A stretch of 64,000 nt of DNA from Bacillota bacterium. Lineage in GTDB: Bacteria; Bacillota; Clostridia; Peptostreptococcales; Anaerovoracaceae. This document shows, piece after piece, positions 51,250 to 62,548 of the stretch. Numbering within the stretch: the stretch's first letter is position 1; every line of letters starts with the position of its first letter. A program made the translations under genes and the position numbers. The notes under the pieces are model-generated. The model had not been told where the DNA came from. It searched no databases and was given only the letters and a program-made list of their open reading frames with translations. The DNA lies in assembly GCA_029101005.1 (NCBI GenBank), contig JAQXQE010000011.1, positions 1 to 64,000 of the forward strand, given 5' to 3'.

Positions 51250-51620
51250 TTCTAGTCCAAAAGGTCACTTTTGCCACTTTGCCCATAACGCAATTTTTTG
51301 ATCCGACGTTTTCTAGTCCAAATCGCCACTTTTGCCACTTTGCCCATAATGAAATTTTTTGTTCCAGTCAGATTTGGCGACAATTTCGTTTCTCACGGCC
51401 AAATTTCTCTGAACTTGGCAATTAATCTACCCAAGTTACAGCGAATCAGAGTGAATTACATCAAATTCGGCCCATCAACACGCTCTCAACGCCGAATTTC
51501 TTCGGATTCGTTTTTTGAGTGTGTGGTCAAACCCTCCAAATCTCCCATTTGGACTAGAATTTGCAAACTCAAAAAATCCGACTATGGGCAAATCCTCATT
51601 TCGAGTGATTTGGACTAGAA
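51250..51620. repeat. ~371-bp non-coding element bounded by inverted 12-bp ends, each duplicated at 61-bp spacing
   Basis: TTCTAGTCCAAA at 51250 and 51311 (+) and its reverse complement ending at 51559 and 51620 (-); shared internal TTTGCCCATA and ATTTTTTG blocks. Confidence 0.85.
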
Positions 51621-51644
51621 TCAGAAGCAATTCACAAAGAAGAA

Positions 51645-51668
51645 GACTTGCCAGCAAGCTGGCAAGTC
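51645..51668. terminator. Hairpin/terminator
   Basis: GACTTGCCAGC-AA-GCTGGCAAGTC. Confidence 0.55.
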
Positions 51669-51690
51669 CCCATTCATAACCCAATATGTA

Positions 51691-51765
51691 ACAAAGCCGG
51701 CATCCGCCGGCTTTGTGTCGTATCTATATCCACCTCACCGGCATCCGCCGGCTTTGTGTCGTATC
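51691..51765 (-). terminator. glpK terminator hairpin with partial duplicated copy
   Basis: ACAAAGCCGGC-ATCC-GCCGGCTTTGT (51691-51716); CCGGCATCCGCCGGCTTTGTGTCGTATC repeated at 51697 and 51738. Confidence 0.75.
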
Positions 51766-51766
51766 C

Positions 51767-53260
51767 CTATTCAGCGCAATAAGCAATTGTCGCCTTGACT
51801 GCACGCTTCCAGCCCGCGAGCATCTGCTCGCGTTCATCGTCAGTGATTGACGGACGGAAAATCCTATCAATTGACTTGTTGTTGATGATGTCATCAAGTG
51901 ACTCGTAGTAGCCAACACAGAGGCCAGCCAGGTAAGCAGCCCCGAGTGAAGTTGACTCGATTGAACTAGCACGGCTGATTGCGAGATCTGAGATGTCAGC
52001 CTGCATCTGCATGAGCAGGTCGTTGAGGGCCGCACCACCGTCGACCTTCAGGACATCAATCTTGCGGCCCGTATCAGCCTCCATAGCAGCAAGCAGATCC
52101 TCATTCTGATAAGCAAGCGACTCGAGAACAGCGCGTGCGATGTGCGCGCGGCCAGTGCCCCTGGTTACGCCGAAGATTGCGCCGCGCGCATTTGGCTGCC
52201 AGTATGGAGCACCGAGGCCAGTGAAAGCAGGAACCACGTATACGCCATCAGTTGAATCAACCTGCGCAGCGAGCTCATTAGACTCAGCAGCAGAATCGAT
52301 GAAATTCAGTTCGTCACGGAGCCACTGTATAGCAGCACCACAGATGAATACAGAACCCTCAAGTGCGTACTTGACCTTGCCGTTTAGACCCCAAGCAATA
52401 GTAGTGAGAAGACCATTGTTTGAGTATACAGGCTTGTCACCGGTATTGAGGAGAAGGAAGTTGCCAGTACCATAAGTACTCTTAACCTCACCTTCGTTGA
52501 AGCAGCACTCACCGAAGAGAGCCGCCTGCTGGTCGCCAGCAGCACCAGTAATTGGAATTGGTCCGCCGAAGAGCTCAACAATAGTCTCGCCGTAATGAGC
52601 AGAAGACTCCACAGGAGTTGGCAGCATGCAACGAGGAATGTCGAGAAGAGCGAGGAGCTCATCGTCCCACTCAAGAGTGTTGATGTTGAAAAGCATAGTA
52701 CGGCAGGCATTCGAATAGTCAGAAACGTGAGCCTTGCCGCCAGTCATTTTCCAGATGATCCAGCTCTCGATAGTACCGAAGAGAAGCTCGCCATTCTCAG
52801 CGCGCTCACGAGCACCCTCGACATTGTCGAGAATCCATGCGAGCTTAGTAGCACTGAAATATGGGTCAGCAACCAGGCCGGTTTTCTCGCGGATCATAGC
52901 CTCGTGAGGCTTGAGAGCATCAGCGTAGTTAGCAGTTCTTCTGCACTGCCATACGATTGCATTGTATACAGGCTCACCAGTCTCCTTATCCCAGACAACA
53001 GTAGTCTCACGCTGATTTGTGATACCAATAGCAGCAATGTTCTGGTAAGTCAGATTAGCCTGAAGCATAGCCTTCTGCGCAGTAGCCATCTGAGTAGCCC
53101 AGATCTCAATCGGGTCGTGCTCAACCCATCCCTCGTGAGGGAAAATCTGAGTGAACTCCTCCTGAACCACACTTATAATATTGCTGTTTCTGTCATAGAT
53201 AATCGCTCTTGAGCTTGTAGTACCCTGGTCGAGAGCCAGTACATATTTGTTAGTATTCAT
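51767..53260 (-). CDS. glpK: Glycerol kinase
   Basis: [45 protein letters not shown]. Confidence 0.97.
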   Translation of the reverse strand: MNTNKYVLALDQGTTSSRAIIYDRNSNIISVVQEEFTQIFPHEGWVEHDPIEIWATQMATAQKAMLQANLTYQNIAAIGITNQRETTVVWDKETGEPVYNAIVWQCRRTANYADALKPHEAMIREKTGLVADPYFSATKLAWILDNVEGARERAENGELLFGTIESWIIWKMTGGKAHVSDYSNACRTMLFNINTLEWDDELLALLDIPRCMLPTPVESSAHYGETIVELFGGPIPITGAAGDQQAALFGECCFNEGEVKSTYGTGNFLLLNTGDKPVYSNNGLLTTIAWGLNGKVKYALEGSVFICGAAIQWLRDELNFIDSAAESNELAAQVDSTDGVYVVPAFTGLGAPYWQPNARGAIFGVTRGTGRAHIARAVLESLAYQNEDLLAAMEADTGRKIDVLKVDGGAALNDLLMQMQADISDLAISRASSIESTSLGAAYLAGLCVGYYESLDDIINNKSIDRIFRPSITDDEREQMLAGWKRAVKATIAYCAE

Positions 53261-53272
53261 CTTGATAATCTC

Positions 53273-54466
53273 CTACACAAAAATCGCCATAATTCTGTTG
53301 CTTATGTCAACGCCCTTCTCAGTCAGGCGCAGTCCGTCCTCGTCAATTATTAGGAAACCGCCGTCCACAAACTCCTGAGCTTCCGCGAGTTCATCCGCAT
53401 AATACGAACGGAATGCGGTCTCACTTCCGTCAAAGAAGTCAGCGTAGCGTATACCCTCCTTGCGTCTCAATCCGGTAAAAACCGCTTCGCTCACATCATC
53501 GTGCGTGCTGTTTCGGTGGCTCTCGCCAAGAGGGAGCTCACCTCGGTCGCAAGCCTCGCAATAGTCCGTGAGAGATGTCATATTGCTGTAGCGAAGTCTC
53601 ACCCCGTCAGGCTCAGTCAGATAGCCACTTGCACCAAGTCCAAGACCGAGGTAATCCGAAGCATTCCAGTACTTCGAATTGTGGCGTGAGCGGAAGCCCG
53701 GCTTTGAGAAATTTGATATCTCGTAGTGCTCATATCCGAAATGCCCGAGCATAGCAGAACCTCGGTGGAAGGTGAAGCGATCGTCCTCGTCTGCCACCTC
53801 CTCGAATTCGCAGGCAGACCACATCTCGAAGAAAGGAGTGCCCTCCTCGAGCTGTAAGCTGTAGAACGAGATGTGTTCAGGCTTGAGAGTCACTATCGCT
53901 CTGATATCGTCGAGAGCGTCTTCAACGCTCTCCCCCGGAACCGAGAAAATTATATCCAGATTGATATTGTCGAATCCCGCTTCGCGGGCCGCGACGAAGT
54001 CGCGCACGACAGCCTCGCTGTCGTGGATTCGACCAAGGAACTTCAGCCTGTCGTTGTTCATGGACTGCACGCCCATCGACAGTCTATTGAAACCGATGCT
54101 CCGAAGCCACTTGAGGCGACTGCCATCACCAAGCGTACCCGGATTCGCCTCAAGCGTAATCTCCGCATCGCCCGTGATATTATAATTCGCCCTCACCGCC
54201 TCCAGAAGATCAGCAAGCTGATCATCCGAAAGCACACTCGGAGTGCCGCCGCCGAAATACACACTATCAAAGCACATAGCGGCGCAGCCCCCAGCCCTAA
54301 GTTCCATCTCCTTAATCAAAGCCCGGACATAACATTCCTGCAGCCTTCCATCAGCCGGCTGGCTGAGGAAGGCGCAATAATTGCACTTTCTTACACAGAA
54401 AGGAATGTGAATGTATATTCCGGGTTGTCTAGTTATATTTGTTTGCATATTACTTGCCATCGTCAA
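53273..54466 (-). CDS. hemW: HemW-type radical SAM protein
   Basis: [33 protein letters not shown]. Confidence 0.94.
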   Translation of the reverse strand: MTMASNMQTNITRQPGIYIHIPFCVRKCNYCAFLSQPADGRLQECYVRALIKEMELRAGGCAAMCFDSVYFGGGTPSVLSDDQLADLLEAVRANYNITGDAEITLEANPGTLGDGSRLKWLRSIGFNRLSMGVQSMNNDRLKFLGRIHDSEAVVRDFVAAREAGFDNINLDIIFSVPGESVEDALDDIRAIVTLKPEHISFYSLQLEEGTPFFEMWSACEFEEVADEDDRFTFHRGSAMLGHFGYEHYEISNFSKPGFRSRHNSKYWNASDYLGLGLGASGYLTEPDGVRLRYSNMTSLTDYCEACDRGELPLGESHRNSTHDDVSEAVFTGLRRKEGIRYADFFDGSETAFRSYYADELAEAQEFVDGGFLIIDEDGLRLTEKGVDISNRIMAIFV

Positions 54467-56258
54467 GCTTCAGTACCTCTGTAAATGCCTCCTGAGGAAC
54501 CTCTACAGTACCGAACTGACGCATACGCTTCTTACCCTTCTTCTGCTTCTCCAGAAGCTTCTTTTTACGAGAAACGTCACCACCGTAGCACTTCGCAAGA
54601 ACGTCCTTACGATAAGCACGGATAGTCTCACGAGCGATGATCTTCTGTCCGATAGCCGCCTGAACTGGAACCTCGAACTGGTGCATTGGAATGATCTCCT
54701 TGAGCTTAGCGCAGATGCCGCGGCCCTTCGCGTATGCACTCTCCTCAGGCACGATTGTGCTGAGCGCGTCGATAACCTCACGATTGAGAAGGATATCTAG
54801 TTTTACCAATTTAGCCTGCTGATATCTCAGGAACTCGTAATCGAGTGAAGCATATCCCTTTGTACGTGACTTCAGAGCATCGAAGAAGTCGTAGATAACC
54901 TCGTTCAGAGGAATCTCATAGTGGAGCTGAACTCTTGTCTTAGTGAGGTACTCCATGTGAATCATCTTGCCTCGACGGTTCTGGCAGAGTGACATGATGC
55001 TTCCAACGTACTCGTTCGGAGTCATGATGTCAGCCTTAACGATTGGCTCCTCGATGTGAGCAATCTCAATTGGGTCAGGCAGGTTCGAAGGATTCTGAAT
55101 CATGAGCTCAGTGCCATCCTTGAGAACTACCTTGTAGATTACGCTTGGCAGTGTTGTGATTACATCGAGGTCGAACTCTCTTGAGAGCCTCTCGGTGATT
55201 ACATCCATGTGAAGCAGTCCGAGGAAGCCGCAGCGGTAACCGTAGCCGAGAGCGGCTGAGTTCTCAGGCTCGAAGTTGAACGCTGCGTCGTTAACCTGCA
55301 GCTTCTCGAGCGCATCCTTGACGTTCTCGTACTTCTCTCCCTCTGCAGGGAAAATTCCACAGTATACCATCGACTGCGCTTTCTTATATCCCTTGAGTGG
55401 CTTCTCTGTAGGGTTACCCGCAAGTGTGATAGTATCTCCGACTCTCGCGTCAGCAACCTGCTTGATGCTCGCGCAGATGTATCCTACCTCTCCAGCCTTG
55501 AGCTCTGAGCTTGGAAGCATGCTTGGAATGCAGTATCCAACCTCTGTAACCTCATAGTTCTTGCCGGTGTTCATCATCTTGATTGTGTCACCGCGCTTAA
55601 CTCTACCATCAAAAATTCTAGTGTAGATTACTACACCCTTATAGCTGTCATAATATGAATCGAAGATAAGAGCCTTTAGCTTCTCATCTGGATCGCCCTG
55701 TGGTGGCGGAATAACCTCAACCAGCTTCTCGAGCATATCCTCGATGCCCATTCCGGTCTTGGCACTGATTAGTGGTGCCTCCTCAGCATCGATTCCGATG
55801 ATCTCCTCAATCTCCTCCTTAGCCTCGTCAGGTCTTGCGCTGTCGAGGTCCATTTTATTAAGAACAGGCAGAATCTCGAGATCCTCATCGAGAGCCAGAT
55901 ATACATTACCAAGAGTCTGCGCCTCAACACCCTGAGTTGCATCCACGACAAGAACCGCACCGTCACATGCCGCAAGAGATCTTGAAACCTCGTAGTTGAA
56001 GTCGACGTGACCCGGTGTGTCAATCAGATTGAGGATGTACTCCTGTCCATCCTTTGCCTTGTAAGCAAGTCTTGTTGTCTGCAGCTTGATTGTGATACCA
56101 CGCTCTCTCTCGATGTCCATATTATCGAGATACTGCTCCTTCATATCTCTCATCTCAACCAGTCCCGTCTTCTCGATCAGACGGTCAGCAAGAGTTGACT
56201 TACCGTGGTCGATGTGAGCGATAATGCTGAAATTTCTTATGTTGTCTAAGTAGCTCAT
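54450..56258 (-). CDS. lepA: Elongation factor 4 (LepA; start corrected to [10 protein letters not shown])
   Basis: [28 protein letters not shown]-terminal basic region. Confidence 0.98.
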   Translation of the reverse strand: MSYLDNIRNFSIIAHIDHGKSTLADRLIEKTGLVEMRDMKEQYLDNMDIERERGITIKLQTTRLAYKAKDGQEYILNLIDTPGHVDFNYEVSRSLAACDGAVLVVDATQGVEAQTLGNVYLALDEDLEILPVLNKMDLDSARPDEAKEEIEEIIGIDAEEAPLISAKTGMGIEDMLEKLVEVIPPPQGDPDEKLKALIFDSYYDSYKGVVIYTRIFDGRVKRGDTIKMMNTGKNYEVTEVGYCIPSMLPSSELKAGEVGYICASIKQVADARVGDTITLAGNPTEKPLKGYKKAQSMVYCGIFPAEGEKYENVKDALEKLQVNDAAFNFEPENSAALGYGYRCGFLGLLHMDVITERLSREFDLDVITTLPSVIYKVVLKDGTELMIQNPSNLPDPIEIAHIEEPIVKADIMTPNEYVGSIMSLCQNRRGKMIHMEYLTKTRVQLHYEIPLNEVIYDFFDALKSRTKGYASLDYEFLRYQQAKLVKLDILLNREVIDALSTIVPEESAYAKGRGICAKLKEIIPMHQFEVPVQAAIGQKIIARETIRAYRKDVLAKCYGGDVSRKKKLLEKQKKGKKRMRQFGTVEVPQEAFTEVLKLDDGK

Positions 56259-56350
56259 ACTATAGTTACTCCTAATTATGCATAGATACTTTATTATACT
56301 TGAGCACCGCCGAATAGTCAAAGACCGCAGCACCTGCATTTCTGCATAGT

Positions 56351-56384
56351 AAAAGGCATATATCCTCGGATATATGCCTTTTGT
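56351..56384 (-). terminator. Terminator downstream of thioesterase
   Basis: AAGGCATATATCC-TC-GGATATATGCCTT. Confidence 0.75.
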
Positions 56385-56405
56385 CTTATATCGTTACGTT
56401 TCCGA

Positions 56406-56855
56406 CTACTGCAGCTTAACCGCCTTATCGGCAGCTACTACTACGTATGATGCCTGTGCCTGTGCTGTTGGTACGCCTGTTGATGCGTCGATGAACTTCG
56501 CAATTGTCTGGCACACCTTTCTGCCGACATGAAGCGCCTGGCACTCAAGAATGTACTCGTCTGCAAGCATCGGCTTGAGGTACTGGATATTGAGCTGAAT
56601 TGTGCTCATGTACTTCTCTGTGAGAGCATCGAGCAGGATTCCCATCGCATAGTCGAAGATAGTTGCAGTTGTTCCGCCGTGGACTCCGCCATAGATGTTC
56701 TGATCAGCTGGATCAGCCTTATATCTGAATCTTGCAATCTTCTCGTCAATGTCCACATCCTCGATTGTGACATTGTATCTGCCCTCAAGCAGATCTCTCT
56801 CCTTTGCAAGCTTGATCATATCTTCAAGCGATTTCTGAAGTTCCTGATTTGTCAT
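56406..56855 (-). CDS. PaaI-family hotdog thioesterase (start at MTNQEL)
   Basis: NIYGGVHGGTTATIFDYAMGILL. Confidence 0.88.
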   Translation of the reverse strand: MTNQELQKSLEDMIKLAKERDLLEGRYNVTIEDVDIDEKIARFRYKADPADQNIYGGVHGGTTATIFDYAMGILLDALTEKYMSTIQLNIQYLKPMLADEYILECQALHVGRKVCQTIAKFIDASTGVPTAQAQASYVVVAADKAVKLQ

Positions 56856-56980
56856 ATATATCCTCCTCTCGTTACCACTGTCACCAGTCAGTAGTCCCAA
56901 TAATTAATTCGAAAAAAAGCACCGGGAGACACTCCGGTGCTTAGCGTATTTAACTGATACGCGGGTGGGGACGGGTGAGA

Positions 56981-57250
56981 TTACTCAGCCTTCAGAGCGT
57001 TGAGCTTCTTCTCAAGACGAGAAACAGTTCTTGACGCACTGTTCTTGTGATAAGTTCCCTTTGCAGCAGCCTGCATTACCTTCTTCTCAGCAAGTACGAA
57101 TGCCTTCTCAGCAGCAGCAACATCACCAGCCTCGATAGCAGCCTCAAATGCCTTTACAGCCTGCTTAACGTGGTTCTTTACTCTGATGTTTCTTGCTGTC
57201 TTCTTCTCAATAACTGTGATTCTCTTCTTTGCGGATTTAATATTTGCCAT
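56981..57250 (-). CDS. rpsT: 30S ribosomal protein S20
   Basis: MANIKSAKKRITVIEKKTARNIRVKNHVKQAVKAFEAAI...KGTYHKNSASRTVSRL. Confidence 0.97.
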   Translation of the reverse strand: MANIKSAKKRITVIEKKTARNIRVKNHVKQAVKAFEAAIEAGDVAAAEKAFVLAEKKVMQAAAKGTYHKNSASRTVSRLEKKLNALKAE

Positions 57251-57377
57251 TTGTTACCCCACTTTCATCTTAAAATGTATTAATTCGCACGGGAATTATA
57301 CTCGATAATCACACTCAAATCAAGCATTTATGGTATAATCAGCAAAGATTTTTACTGGAATATCGAAAGGAGGACCC

Positions 57378-58517
57378 ATGGCAACTAAACGCAAGCCAAG
57401 ATGCCGCTCCAAGACCTCTAAAGGCAAACTCAAGAAGTACATCGACAAGCTCCGCAAGGCGCTTATCAAGAAGATAAAGAAGAACCCACTCAAAGCCCTG
57501 CTGATCGCAGTCGGCACACTTGCCGCGATCATTCTCATCATCGGCTATTCGATGAAGCCGGCCCCTCAGATCGACAGCTCAGCCTACACCCACTCCGCCG
57601 CATTCGAGAACTGCATAGTCGCAGACGGCATCGACGTCTCTTACGCCCAGGGCGCTGTAGACTGGCACAAGATAAAAGAAGTCGGCGTCGACTTCGCCTT
57701 CATCCGCGCGGGCTTCCGTGATACCGGTGAGGGTAATCTCCATGTCGATGAGCGCTTCGAAGAGAACATCCGCGCCGCTAAGAAGGCCGGACTTGCAGTC
57801 GGTGTCTACTACTATTCACAGGCACTCAGTAAGAAGGAAGCCAGAGAAGAGGCTAATGCCGTACTCGAACTCATCGAGCCATACGATATTGACCTCCCTG
57901 TAATGATGGATTATGAGAAATTCAATGCAGGCAGACTAGTCAACGCAATCAACTCTGGTCAGCTCGGAACGCCGGAACTAACGGCGATTGCAGAAGCCTG
58001 GACGCAGACCATAGAGGACGCCGGATACGACAGCGGGCTGTACGCGAACCTTGATTTTCTCGTGCACTACCTCGACGGAACAGGCCTCTCGAATACAACA
58101 AACATCTGGACAGCACAGTACAACACCTACGCGCAGTTCCAGAGCGACTACCGCTTCTGGCAGTGCAGCGACTCGATGCAGCTCGAGGGCACAGAGAGCC
58201 AGTATGTCGACCGCGACTTCTGGTACATCCCTGCCAACGGCCTCTGGTACTCCAATGCGAGCGACGCTCACGACAGAACGTCAATCGGCGAGTGCAGCAT
58301 CAAGTTCAAGAAGAGCAAGTTCAGATACTACGGCCACAATGTCGAGCCTAATTTCAAGATTAAGAACGGCTTCCGCAGACTGCGCGAGGGCCGCGACTAC
58401 ACTGTGACATATGTCGACAACACCTGCCCTGGCACAGCCTACGCTGTAATCAGAGGAGTCGGCAAGTACAAGGACACAATCGCAGAGAAATTCGTGATTA
58501 ACAAGTTTATTTTCTAA
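57378..58517 (+). CDS. Membrane-anchored GH25 lysozyme-like protein with C-terminal Ig-like domain
   Basis: N-terminal TM; DGIDVSYAQGAVDWHKIKEVGVDFAFIRAGFR, MDYE, FWQCSD. Confidence 0.92.
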   Translation: MATKRKPRCRSKTSKGKLKKYIDKLRKALIKKIKKNPLKALLIAVGTLAAIILIIGYSMKPAPQIDSSAYTHSAAFENCIVADGIDVSYAQGAVDWHKIKEVGVDFAFIRAGFRDTGEGNLHVDERFEENIRAAKKAGLAVGVYYYSQALSKKEAREEANAVLELIEPYDIDLPVMMDYEKFNAGRLVNAINSGQLGTPELTAIAEAWTQTIEDAGYDSGLYANLDFLVHYLDGTGLSNTTNIWTAQYNTYAQFQSDYRFWQCSDSMQLEGTESQYVDRDFWYIPANGLWYSNASDAHDRTSIGECSIKFKKSKFRYYGHNVEPNFKIKNGFRRLREGRDYTVTYVDNTCPGTAYAVIRGVGKYKDTIAEKFVINKFIF

Positions 58518-58530
58518 GAGGTATATATAT

Positions 58531-59295
58531 ATGAAATTCATCAGCTGGAATGTTAATGGATTCCGCGCTGTGCTCGGCAAGGGCTTCGCGGAGATCTTCG
58601 AGGCACAGGACGCAGACTTCTTCTGCCTGCAGGAGACAAAGATGCAGGAGGGCCAGGCCAACTGGCATCCAGAGGGCTACCACGAGTTCTACAACTACGC
58701 AGAGAAGAAAGGCTACTCAGGCACAGCCATCTTCGCCAAAAAAGACACAGTCGGCGAGCCAATCTCCGTAGCTTATGGCATCAATGGCGAGCACGATGAC
58801 GAAGGACGAGTAATCACACTCGAGTACCCTGACTTCTACCTCATCTGCTGCTACGTCCCTAACGCACAGGACGGACTCAAGCGAATAGACTACCGCCTCG
58901 ATTTCGAAGAAGCAATGCGCAAGTACATGATGGAGCTCGACGCCATCAAGCCAGTAATCTACTGCGGTGACCTCAACGTCGCTCACAACGAGATCGACCT
59001 CAAGAACCCTAAGACCAACCGCGGCAACGCCGGCTTCTCCGACGAGGAGCGAGGAGCAATGACCGCCCTACTCGCCTCAGGCTTCACAGACAGCTTCAGA
59101 CATCTCTACCCAGATCTCGAGCAGGCCTACTCCTGGTGGTCCTACCGCATGAAAGCCCGCGAGCGCAACGTCGGATGGAGAATCGACTACTTCATCATCT
59201 CTGACCGCCTCGCAGACAAGATGGAAGACTCCAAGATCCTCAGCGACATCTACGGCAGCGACCACTGCCCAGTCGAACTCGACATCAATCTCTAA
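58531..59295 (+). CDS. xth: Exodeoxyribonuclease III
   Basis: MKFISWNVNGFRAVL, CLQETKMQ, GDLNVAHNEIDL, SDHCPVELDI. Confidence 0.96.
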   Translation: MKFISWNVNGFRAVLGKGFAEIFEAQDADFFCLQETKMQEGQANWHPEGYHEFYNYAEKKGYSGTAIFAKKDTVGEPISVAYGINGEHDDEGRVITLEYPDFYLICCYVPNAQDGLKRIDYRLDFEEAMRKYMMELDAIKPVIYCGDLNVAHNEIDLKNPKTNRGNAGFSDEERGAMTALLASGFTDSFRHLYPDLEQAYSWWSYRMKARERNVGWRIDYFIISDRLADKMEDSKILSDIYGSDHCPVELDINL

Positions 59296-59454
59296 ACAAT
59301 TGAATTCAAATTAAAGCTAAATTGGGCAGTAACGGTTATTTCAATCGCTACTGCCCATTCTTCTTATTTTGATCGACTCTCGCGAAACAAGACATCGACT
59401 TCAAGAATCTTCGACCACCAAATATCTATACTAGTAATTTCTCCCACAACAAAA

Positions 59455-59482
59455 GACGAGGTCAGCCTGAACTGACCTCGTC
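59455..59482. terminator. Terminator hairpin
   Basis: GACGAGGTCAG-CCTGAA-CTGACCTCGTC. Confidence 0.7.
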
Positions 59483-59532
59483 CACCTCTTAATATCAAGT
59501 CTATATGAAGACTAGGAGTAAAGACTTTACGA

Positions 59533-60771
59533 CTACTTCTCGAAGAACTCCACCTTCTCGCCTCTCTTCATGCGATCGTGGAACTCTGCTGTTGCCGCGA
59601 ACATTACGTCTCCAGCTGAGTTGATTGCTGTCTCGAGTGAGTCCTGAACTACTCCGATGATGAATCCAACTGCTACTGCCTGCATAGCGATATCGTTTGA
59701 GATACCGAAGAGTGAACATGCCATTGGGATGAGGAGGAGTGATCCACCAGCAACTCCAGATGCTCCGCAAGCTCCGAGTGTAGCGAGGATGCTGAGGAGA
59801 ACTGCTGTTGGGAAGTCAACCTGGATTCCCATTGTGTAAGCTGTAGCGAGTGACATGATTGTGATAGTGATAGCAGCACCATCCATGTTGATTGTAGCTC
59901 CGAGAGGAATTGATACTGTGTAGAAGTCCTCCTCGAGGCCGAGTCTCTTACAGAGATCCATGTTAACAGGAATGTTAGCAGCTGATGATCTGGTGAAGAA
60001 CGCTGTGAGTCCTGACTCCTTAAGGCACTTGAATACCAGTGGATATGGATTTCTCTTGAGGAAGAAGAATGCAATCAGTGGATCGATGATGAGTGCGATG
60101 ATGAGCATACAGCCTACGAGAACTGCGAGCAGCTTACCGTACTCCTTGAAGATTGCGAGTCCGCTTGTTGATACAGCGTCGAACACGAGACCCATGATAC
60201 CGAATGGTGCGAACTGGATGATCCAGCGAACACATGTTGATACAGCATCAGCTATGTCTGCGAATACCTGGATTGTCTCAGGTCTTGCGAACATTCTCAG
60301 TGCGAGTCCGAGCAGTACAGCCCAGAACAGGATACCAATGTAGTTAGCATTCGCAATTGATGCGATTGGGTTTGTTACCATGTTAGAGAGAAGGTTTGTG
60401 AGTACCTCTGCGATTCCGCTAGGAGGAGCTGTCTCAATTCCCTCTGCTCCTGGAAGAGTCATTGTTACCTTGAAGATGAAGCTCATTACTACAGCTGCTA
60501 GCGCTGCGAGGAATGTACTCATCATATAGAGAATGATAACAGTCTTGAATCTTCCGCCGATTCCTACGTTAGCTCTAGAAAGAGCTGCGATTACAAGTAC
60601 GAATACGAGTAAAGGAGCAACTGCCTTCAGAGCGCCTACGAAAACGCTACCAAAGATTGACAGAGCGCTAGCACCTGGTGCAAGCATTCCGAGTGTAGCA
60701 CCGATGATCAGGAAGATCAGAATTCTGATGATCAGGCTTACTGATGTCCACTTCTGAACTAAGTTCTTCAT
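59533..60771 (-). CDS. sstT: Serine/threonine:Na+ symporter (SstT/DAACS family)
   Basis: [44 protein letters not shown]. Confidence 0.92.
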   Translation of the reverse strand: MKNLVQKWTSVSLIIRILIFLIIGATLGMLAPGASALSIFGSVFVGALKAVAPLLVFVLVIAALSRANVGIGGRFKTVIILYMMSTFLAALAAVVMSFIFKVTMTLPGAEGIETAPPSGIAEVLTNLLSNMVTNPIASIANANYIGILFWAVLLGLALRMFARPETIQVFADIADAVSTCVRWIIQFAPFGIMGLVFDAVSTSGLAIFKEYGKLLAVLVGCMLIIALIIDPLIAFFFLKRNPYPLVFKCLKESGLTAFFTRSSAANIPVNMDLCKRLGLEEDFYTVSIPLGATINMDGAAITITIMSLATAYTMGIQVDFPTAVLLSILATLGACGASGVAGGSLLLIPMACSLFGISNDIAMQAVAVGFIIGVVQDSLETAINSAGDVMFAATAEFHDRMKRGEKVEFFEK

Positions 60772-61008
60772 ATTACAAAATCTCCATTTCTATTGATTGT
60801 CACATTTGCGTGAAAAAAAATCACGTTGCAAGCAACGATTTTTTATTATAGTAACACAAAAATCACTTTATTTCACCTACAAGTTTCCACAAATCGCGGA
60901 CATTGTTCCAAAATACGCGTACTGTTGTCCGAATTCCGCGATACGCGGTTTTTTGTCGCGATTATTCCGTCTCCAGTCGACACATCGGACTTTGTATCGA
61001 AAATAGAA

Positions 61009-61040
61009 CAAGACAGGAGCCCTAAGGCCCCTGTCTTGTT
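61009..61040. terminator. Terminator downstream of pepD
   Basis: ACAAGACAGGAGCCCTAAGGCCCCTGTCTTGT. Confidence 0.75.
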
Positions 61041-61042
61041 AG

Positions 61043-62470
61043 CTACTTAAGATTAGCGAGCAGTGTTATGAGATATTCGTAGTGCTTCTCACATGAACTG
61101 ATTGACACGCGCTCTGTTGGCGCATGCAGATTCTCGCAGAGAGGTCCAATTGCGATAACATCTAGGTCGTCGAACTTGGCAACGAACTCTCCAACCTCAA
61201 GTCCCGCATGGAGAACTAGCTCATTCATCTCGCTGCCGTTCATCTGACGGTATGTCTCAAGTGCAGTCTCTCGAAGTCTTGATTCCTCAGCGTACTCCCA
61301 AGGCGAGTACTCAGTGAAGAACTCGAGCTCAGCTCCGAGCATATCAGCGAGGTGGATTTCCTTCTCCTTTGTGAACTCGTATGCTGATGTGTGCTGTCCG
61401 CGCGCCTCTGACACAAGAACCAGCTCATTCTCTTTGGTCTCTACAATACCGAGATTGCATGAGTTCTCGATTACTCCGTCGAAGTCCGCACAGAGCTCAA
61501 GCGGTCCGTTAGGAGAGAGGAAAATTGCTGTGTATGCAGCCTTCGCCGATGCATCGTCAAGCGGCATATATGCGTTCTCAGCGACTTTAGTCTCCATCTT
61601 GAACTCAGCTCCATTTCGTCCTAGTTCTCTTCTCATATCGGCTCCTGCAACATCGAAGAAGCCTGCAACATCGCTATCCGCTGGGGCGTACACTACTGCA
61701 ACAGCATCTCTTGAGATGGCAAGTCTGTTAGAACCACCGTCGATTGAAGCGAGCTTGAATCCTGACTTCTTGATGAGTCTTGCGAGCATTACAATCGCAT
61801 TGCCTCTGCCTCTGTGGATGTCCTCACCGGAGTGTCCACCGATGAGTCCTGAGAGCTTAACCTCATAAGCCTTCTCATCTTTTGAAGCCACTCTCTTAAG
61901 AGGAAGAGTCTTCTTGATTCCGCAACCGCCACAACTTCCTGCAATCATCGAAGTGTCATCCTCGAAGTCGAGATTAATCATCATGCGGCTTCTGATCTGA
62001 TTGCCATCGATCATAGCTGCTCCCATGAAGTCTGTCTCTTCTCTTACGGTGAAAACCATCTCGAGCGCTGGATGCTCAAGTTCGTTGTTCTCGAGAATTC
62101 TCATACAGGTCGCAACGCCTATCGCGTTATCCGCTCCGATGGATGTTCCAACTGCGGAATCTACCCAGTCCCCTTCGCACTTGAGAATAATAGGATCAGT
62201 GTTGAAATTATGAGTGCTGTCAGGCATCTTCTCACAGACCATATCCATATGTGCCTGGAGCATTACAGATGGAGAATTCTCATATCCAGCAGTAGCCGGC
62301 TTGCGGATTATCAGGTTGCTCATATCGTCCTGATATACCTCCAGAGACAGGTTCTCAGCCCAGGCTTTGATGTAGTCACTTACAGCCTTCTCCTTCTCCG
62401 AATTACGAGGAATCATGTTAATTTCCTGGAAAATATCCAGCGTTCTATTACCAAATTGTTTCATTGTCAA
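61043..62470 (-). CDS. pepD: Aminoacyl-histidine dipeptidase (M20, PepD)
   Basis: VMLQAHMDMVCEK, TSIGADNAIGVATCM, INLDFED, GLIGGHSGEDIHRGRGNA. Confidence 0.93.
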   Translation of the reverse strand: MTMKQFGNRTLDIFQEINMIPRNSEKEKAVSDYIKAWAENLSLEVYQDDMSNLIIRKPATAGYENSPSVMLQAHMDMVCEKMPDSTHNFNTDPIILKCEGDWVDSAVGTSIGADNAIGVATCMRILENNELEHPALEMVFTVREETDFMGAAMIDGNQIRSRMMINLDFEDDTSMIAGSCGGCGIKKTLPLKRVASKDEKAYEVKLSGLIGGHSGEDIHRGRGNAIVMLARLIKKSGFKLASIDGGSNRLAISRDAVAVVYAPADSDVAGFFDVAGADMRRELGRNGAEFKMETKVAENAYMPLDDASAKAAYTAIFLSPNGPLELCADFDGVIENSCNLGIVETKENELVLVSEARGQHTSAYEFTKEKEIHLADMLGAELEFFTEYSPWEYAEESRLRETALETYRQMNGSEMNELVLHAGLEVGEFVAKFDDLDVIAIGPLCENLHAPTERVSISSCEKHYEYLITLLANLK

Positions 62471-62548
62471 TAAATCCTTTCAAAGCCTTGTATCTATTGG
62501 AAAATATCGGTATTCTTGTATTAATAAACTACCAAAAGGGGAATTTCT

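Noticed and set aside
51084-51618. ORFs 51084-51425, 51116-51301, 51298-51618 and 51475-51684
   Set aside because: Run through repeat sequence, low complexity, no recognizable domains.
51250-51620. CRISPR array interpretation of the 61-bp-spaced repeats
   Set aside because: Only two repeats per orientation, conserved blocks inside the would-be spacers, inverted arrangement and no cas genes.
60901-60960. CG-rich repeats (ATACGCG twice, ATCGCGGA/TCCGCGAT) upstream of sstT
   Set aside because: Short and imperfect; could be chance; no clear function.
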